This document shows positions 15,031 through 18,517 of a stretch of 18,517 bases of DNA, piece after piece (positions within the stretch are counted from its first letter, which is position 1; every line of letters begins with the position of its first letter). Source of the stretch: Collinsella sp. (lineage in GTDB: Bacteria; Actinomycetota; Coriobacteriia; Coriobacteriales; Coriobacteriaceae). The notes beneath the pieces were generated by a model. It had not been told where the DNA came from. It did no database searches and was given only the letters and a program-made list of their open reading frames with translations. A program made the position numbers and the translations under genes. The stretch covers positions 1-18,517 of the forward strand of contig DXLV01000032.1 of NCBI GenBank assembly GCA_019414545.1, in the 5' to 3' direction.

Positions 15031-16842
15031 CTACTCGTCCACCTTGAGGATCGCCATAAAGGCCTCCTGCGGAACCTCGACCGATCCGATGGCTTTCATG
15101 CGCTTCTTGCCCTCTTTCTGCTTCTCGAGCAGCTTGCGCTTACGCGAGATATCGCCGCCGTAGCACTTGGCAAGAACGTCCTTGCGACGCGCCTTGACGG
15201 TGGAACGGGCGATGATCTTGTTGCCGATAGCACCCTGGATAGGCACCTCGAACAGCTGACGCGGGATGATCTCCTTGAGCTTGTCGCACAGGCCACGGGC
15301 CAGGCCATATGCCTTGTCCTTATGGACGATAAACGAAAGCGCGTCCACCTCGTCGCCCGAAAGCAAAATATCGAGCTTCACGAGCTCGGAGGGACGGTAC
15401 TCGTTGAACTCGTAGTCGAGCGAGGCATAGCCCTTGGTGCGGCTCTTGAGCTGATCGAAGAAGTCCAAGATGAGCTCGGCGAGCGGCATATCGAAGCGCA
15501 TCTCGACCGATTTGCTCGTCAGGTGGATCATGTCGGTTGTGACGCCGCGGTGCTCGATGGCGAGCTGCATGACGGCACCCGTGTACTCAGGCGGGCAGAT
15601 GATCTTTGCCTTGAGGTAGGGTTCCTCGATACGATCGATGCGTGTGGCCTCGGGAAGGTCCTGCGGACTGCGGACATCGATCATTTCGCCGTCGGTCTTG
15701 TAGACGTGATAGTCAACCGAGGGACTCGTGGCAATGAGGTCCAGGTTGAACTCGCGCTCCAGGCGTTCCTTGACGACTTCCATGTGCAGCAGGCCCAGGA
15801 AGCCCACGCGGAAGCCAAAGCCGAGCGCCACCGAGGTCTCGGGCTCCCACACCAACGACGGGTCGTTGACGTGCAGTTTATCGAGCGCGTCACGCAGGTT
15901 CTCGTAGTCCTTGTTGTCGATCGGGAACAGGCCCGTATAGACCATGGGCTTGGCCTCGCGATAACCGGGAAGCGGCTCGGGGCAGGGGTTCGACGCCCAC
16001 GTAAGGGTATCGCCCACGCGAACGGCCTCGGGATCCTTCAAGCCCGTGACCACATATCCGACCTCGCCGACCGTCAGCGCGTCGACCGGGGTCTCGGCAG
16101 GACGCTTGACGCCCACGCCGTCGACCAAAAAGTCGCCCTTGGCTTGCATCATAAGCAGGGTATCGCCCTTTTTGATGGAACCATCGAAGACGCGCACCGT
16201 AGCCACCACACCGCGATACTCGTCAAAGTACGAATCCAAAATGAGCGCTTTGAGCGGAGCGTTTGCATCGCCCTTAGGCGGCGAAATCAAAAAGACAATG
16301 GACTCCAGCAGATCGTGAATGCCCTCGCCGGTCTTGCCCGAGACGCACACAGCATCATCGGCAGGGATCGCCAGGTCATCCTCGATCTCGGTCTTAACCT
16401 CATCGGGATGGGCCGAGGGCAGGTCGATCTTGTTGATGGCCGGCACAATGTCCAGATTGGCGTTCATGGCGAGCGTCGCGTTGGAAACGGTCTGCGCCTC
16501 GACGCCCTGCGTGGCGTCGACAACGAGTACCGCGCCCTCACAGGCTGCCAGCGAGCGCGAGACCTCATAGGTAAAGTCAACGTGGCCCGGCGTATCGATC
16601 AGATTGAACTGATACGTCTCACCATCGTCGGCGTCATAGGAAACGCGGACGGCATTGGACTTGATCGTAATGCCGCGCTCGCGCTCGATATCCATGGTGT
16701 CGAGCAGCTGCGACTCCATGTCGCGTTCGTCGACGGTGTGGGTGAGCTCGAGGATGCGGTCACTGATCGTGGACTTGCCATGGTCGATGTGCGCAACGAT
16801 CGAGAAGTTGCGGATGTGGGAAATGTCAATTGAAGTATTCAT
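15031..16842 (-). CDS. lepA: Elongation factor 4 (LepA)
   Basis: A 603-residue ribosome-dependent GTPase related to EF-G, thought to act in initiation/30S maturation and in back-translocation under stress. The GTPase motifs are AHIDHGKST (17-25), DTPGH and NKID. Domains II, III and V follow. The specific C-terminal domain has RRKDVLAKCYGGDISRKRKL and ends in AFMAILKVDE, diagnostic for LepA. The ATG at 16842 begins MNTSIDISHIRNF, matching where the family starts. The longer open frame runs back through the rpsT terminator and is rejected. No convincing Shine-Dalgarno precedes the ATG, but a -10-like TAAGAT lies eight bases upstream, suggesting a leaderless message. It heads the lepA-dusB-hemW run. 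Confidence 0.98.
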   Translation of the reverse strand: MNTSIDISHIRNFSIVAHIDHGKSTISDRILELTHTVDERDMESQLLDTMDIERERGITIKSNAVRVSYDADDGETYQFNLIDTPGHVDFTYEVSRSLAACEGAVLVVDATQGVEAQTVSNATLAMNANLDIVPAINKIDLPSAHPDEVKTEIEDDLAIPADDAVCVSGKTGEGIHDLLESIVFLISPPKGDANAPLKALILDSYFDEYRGVVATVRVFDGSIKKGDTLLMMQAKGDFLVDGVGVKRPAETPVDALTVGEVGYVVTGLKDPEAVRVGDTLTWASNPCPEPLPGYREAKPMVYTGLFPIDNKDYENLRDALDKLHVNDPSLVWEPETSVALGFGFRVGFLGLLHMEVVKERLEREFNLDLIATSPSVDYHVYKTDGEMIDVRSPQDLPEATRIDRIEEPYLKAKIICPPEYTGAVMQLAIEHRGVTTDMIHLTSKSVEMRFDMPLAELILDFFDQLKSRTKGYASLDYEFNEYRPSELVKLDILLSGDEVDALSFIVHKDKAYGLARGLCDKLKEIIPRQLFEVPIQGAIGNKIIARSTVKARRKDVLAKCYGGDISRKRKLLEKQKEGKKRMKAIGSVEVPQEAFMAILKVDE

Positions 16843-16849
16843 GCGGACT

Positions 16850-16855
16850 ATCTTA
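16850..16855 (-). promoter_or_regulatory. -10 box of lepA (probable leaderless start)
   Basis: TAAGAT on the minus strand ends seven bases before the A of the lepA ATG, so transcription would begin at or next to the start codon. The gene has no Shine-Dalgarno, and the preceding rpsT terminator ends only about 26 bases before the ATG, leaving no room for an ordinary leader. The -35 region would fall in the terminator stem and shows no consensus. Confidence 0.55.
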
Positions 16856-16867
16856 CCCGAGCGGTAC

Positions 16868-16904
16868 AAAAAATGGAGCCTGTTCCATAAAACAGGCTCC
16901 ATTT
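16868..16904 (-). terminator. Rho-independent terminator of rpsT
   Basis: A perfect 12-base-pair stem, ATGGAGCCTGTT / AACAGGCTCCAT, with a six-base loop is followed on the minus strand by six T residues. It lies 34 bases past the rpsT stop and just before lepA. Confidence 0.93.
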
Positions 16905-16938
16905 ATGCGCGTAATCTGTGTGGTGTGAAATTTACAAC

Positions 16939-17205
16939 TTAGGCGTTGATGCTATTCACGAGCTTGGCAAGACCGGACTTGCGGTTGGAAGCCTGGTTCT
17001 TGTGGATAACATGCTTGGCGGCAGCCATGTCGAGACGCTTGGTGACGGTCTTGAGGGCAGCCTGGGCCTTCTCGGCGTCGCCCTCGGCGACGGCGGACTG
17101 GACGTGCTTGGTCAGCGTCTTGAGCTCGGACTTGACAGCCTTGTTACGCATGCGAGCTGCCTCATTGGTGCGGATACGCTTCTTCTGAGACTTGATGTTT
17201 GCCAC
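16939..17205 (-). CDS. rpsT: 30S ribosomal protein S20
   Basis: An 88-residue, lysine- and arginine-rich small-subunit protein that binds 16S rRNA. It starts VANIKSQKKRIRTNEAARMR and ends KNQASNRKSGLAKLVNSINA, both typical of S20. The start is a GTG at 17205 with AAAGGA about nine bases upstream. The upstream part of the open frame has no similarity to S20. The gene is monocistronic, with its own promoter, a leader of about 70 bases and a strong terminator. Its position between holA and lepA is common in Gram-positive bacteria. Confidence 0.97.
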   Translation of the reverse strand: MANIKSQKKRIRTNEAARMRNKAVKSELKTLTKHVQSAVAEGDAEKAQAALKTVTKRLDMAAAKHVIHKNQASNRKSGLAKLVNSINA

Positions 17206-17241
17206 TTCTGGAGTTCCTTTCGAGTTCCTTGCAAAAAATGT

Positions 17242-17270
17242 ATGACACCTCTGAGACACGGTGAGGTCAT
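17242..17270 (-). promoter_or_regulatory. Stem-loop with T-run in the rpsT leader
   Basis: On the minus strand ATGAC-CTC pairs with GAG-GTCAT (a two-base bulge, 11-base loop), and after a short ACA a run of six T follows. This lies inside the rpsT 5' untranslated region, about 37 bases before the start codon. It could act as an attenuator or a binding site for S20, but the stem is only moderately stable. Confidence 0.35.
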
Positions 17271-17280
17271 GCAAGCGCCT

Positions 17281-17289
17281 ACTATAGCA
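17281..17289 (-). promoter_or_regulatory. Extended -10 promoter of rpsT
   Basis: The minus strand reads TGCTATAGT, an extended -10 (TG-N-TATAGT) about 80 bases before the rpsT start. The -35 area at 17 bases is weak. A perfect TTGACA at 17324-17319 is about 32 bases from this -10, too far to be its partner. Confidence 0.6.
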
Positions 17290-17338
17290 CGCTCCCTCTC
17301 AAAGGGATAGAACGAATTTGTCAAATAGGCAGGTATCA

Positions 17339-18301
17339 TCACGATTTTCTCAAGATGTTCGTAATCCAGAGCAAAAGCGCCGTCTGAGAATCGGCCGAAC
17401 CCTTGAGCGCGAGCTCCACATCAACGGCACCCTCGAGCGCTGCGACGAGCTCGGTCATCGAAAAACGACGCGCCCAGGTAAGGTGATTCTTGACCTGCCA
17501 GGACTGGAGCTTGAGCGTTGCGGCCAGCTCGCGACCCTGCCCACGCGCGTCGAGCGCCTTGGCGACGATAAGCTCGCGAATGCGACCGCACAGCAATGTG
17601 TAAGTCCACACGTAGCTCTTGGAGGGCAGGAGCTTAAAGAGCTCGAGCGAACGCCGCATATCGCGAGCCGAGACGGCGTTGAGGAAGTCCCAGGGTTGGA
17701 CCTCGGCCGTACGTACAATCCAGCGCTCAACATCGGCAAGTTCAATCTGGGGCGACTCGACCATCTGGGCAAGCTTAGCCAAGTCGTTATCGAGCATGCG
17801 CGTGTTTTCGCCCGAACGCGAGACGAGCTCCTCGGCGGCCGCCGTCGAAATCGACTTACCGCGCTGCGTCGCCATCTGCTGAACACGGCGCGGCAGTTCC
17901 CAGCGCTTGGTACCCGAGCAATCGACGATAGCCTTCTTGTCGATCTTGGCGATTGCCTTATACAGGCGCGTATTCTTGGCAAGTGAGTCGGCGATGATGA
18001 GGCAGACCGTTGTTGGGCTGGGACTCGCCAGATACCCAACGAGCGGCTCCGAGACCGCCTTGGCGAGCTTTGAGCAGCCATCGAGGATTACCAGACGAAA
18101 CTCGCTGCCCATCGGAAAGGTGTTGAGCGATCCGATAATGGACTCGATATCGGGGTCCTTGGTCATGTCTCGCTCGTCGAGGTTGAACTCGACCATACCC
18201 GATTTTTCCAGACGCGCTTTCATACGCGAGACGGCGTGGTCGCGCTTAACTCCGTCGGTACCGACGATCAGATATGCCGGCAGCAAACCGGTTTCGGACA
18301 T
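17339..18301 (-). CDS. holA: DNA polymerase III subunit delta
   Basis: A 320-residue subunit of the clamp loader; delta opens the sliding clamp ring during loading. Recognisable delta features are the N-terminal PAYLIVGTDGVKRDHAVSR, the FPMGSEFRLVILDGCSKL block (about residue 80), IADSLAKNTRLYKAI, and the helical C-terminal collar domain ending in LLLWITNILRKS. The sequence is divergent, as usual for this subunit. The ATG at 18301 is chosen over an upstream in-frame start because GGAGGGGA lies just before it. comEC-holA-rpsT is a frequent order in Gram-positives and supports the call. Confidence 0.92.
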   Translation of the reverse strand: MSETGLLPAYLIVGTDGVKRDHAVSRMKARLEKSGMVEFNLDERDMTKDPDIESIIGSLNTFPMGSEFRLVILDGCSKLAKAVSEPLVGYLASPSPTTVCLIIADSLAKNTRLYKAIAKIDKKAIVDCSGTKRWELPRRVQQMATQRGKSISTAAAEELVSRSGENTRMLDNDLAKLAQMVESPQIELADVERWIVRTAEVQPWDFLNAVSARDMRRSLELFKLLPSKSYVWTYTLLCGRIRELIVAKALDARGQGRELAATLKLQSWQVKNHLTWARRFSMTELVAALEGAVDVELALKGSADSQTALLLWITNILRKS

Positions 18302-18341
18302 TGCGCTCCCCTCCCGCAGGCCTTCGTATTCGTTCCGTGCC

Positions 18342-18371
18342 ATTCTAGCCCAGGGGCCCACCACACGCCAA
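18342..18371 (-). promoter_or_regulatory. Promoter of holA
   Basis: On the minus strand TTGGCG (18371-18366) and TAGAAT (18347-18342) are 18 bases apart. This gives a leader of about 34 bases that contains the Shine-Dalgarno. It is the best -35/-10 pair in the window. Confidence 0.65.
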
Positions 18372-18379
18372 CGACGTCG

Positions 18380-18517
18380 TCACGGTCGCTGGCATCGCAT
18401 CGCAAAGCCATTCGCAGTCGGTGTGACGGTAATGTCGCCGTGTTCGATGGTACACGCGAACACACCACCCGCTTCCTGAACGGCATCGATGCAGGCATCG
18501 GACGGATGGCCGTATCG
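18380..18517 (-). CDS. comEC: ComEC/Rec2 competence protein, C-terminal fragment (5' end outside window)
   Basis: The last 45 codons of a gene entering from the right edge, ending in TGA at 18380. The visible residues begin RYGHPSDACIDAVQEAGG and continue to a stretch ending FAMRCQRP. The GHPSDACIDAV block followed by a CTIEHGDITV segment is the usual end of the metallo-beta-lactamase domain of ComEC, the membrane channel for DNA uptake (compare N-R-YGHP near the end of many members). It lies directly upstream of holA, as in many Gram-positives. Only the tail is present, so whether the gene is complete cannot be judged. Confidence 0.75.
   Translation of the reverse strand, partial: RYGHPSDACIDAVQEAGGVFACTIEHGDITVTPTANGFAMRCQRP

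Noticed and set aside
15025..16833. A 602-codon plus-strand open frame opposite lepA
   Set aside because: It mirrors lepA almost exactly and is a shadow.
17319..17324. TTGACA on the minus strand upstream of rpsT
   Set aside because: It is a perfect -35 hexamer, but at 17 bases it has only TGAGAG, and the good -10 TATAGT is about 32 bases away.

Overview
The window is about 60% G+C and densely packed. Every gene I can support is on the minus strand, so transcription runs from high to low coordinates. Gene order and protein sequences suggest a high-G+C Gram-positive bacterium, most likely the class Coriobacteriia (Collinsella-like). This is an inference: the lepA-hemW-dnaJ-mtaB-phoH-ybeY-dgkA-era-recO order is Gram-positive, the zinc-finger proteins and RNase J fit, and many genes use GTG or TTG starts. 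No genome search was possible.

Layout in transcription order: the 3' end of comEC (18380-18517); holA, DNA polymerase III delta, with its own good promoter; rpsT (S20), with an extended -10 promoter, a structured leader and a strong terminator; then a long compact run of lepA, dusB, hemW, a membrane-anchored DnaJ-like gene, canonical dnaJ, mtaB, phoH, ybeY, dgkA, era and recO. Most of these are separated by less than 20 bases or overlap. rpsO (S15) and pnp (PNPase) follow, each with a hairpin terminator and structured leader. A 640-base intergenic region comes next, then rnj (RNase J). Finally the first 74 codons of ftsK start one base past the rnj stop.

Functionally this is a core-cell block: translation (S20, S15, LepA), tRNA modification (DusB, MtaB), ribosome maturation and RNA quality control (YbeY, PhoH, Era), RNA decay (PNPase, RNase J), protein folding (two J-proteins), heme trafficking (HemW), lipid-carrier recycling (DgkA), and DNA replication, repair and transport (HolA, RecO, ComEC, FtsK).

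The two most unusual things are: (1) a second DnaJ-family gene between hemW and dnaJ, where hrcA often sits in Gram-positives, with an intact J domain and zinc finger but a hydrophobic, apparently three-segment membrane domain in place of the second substrate-binding and dimerisation domains; and (2) two copies of a roughly 120-130 base nested-palindrome repeat, in opposite orientation between pnp and rnj, that differ by compensatory base changes in the central stem. A probable leaderless lepA start directly after the rpsT terminator is a third point worth checking.
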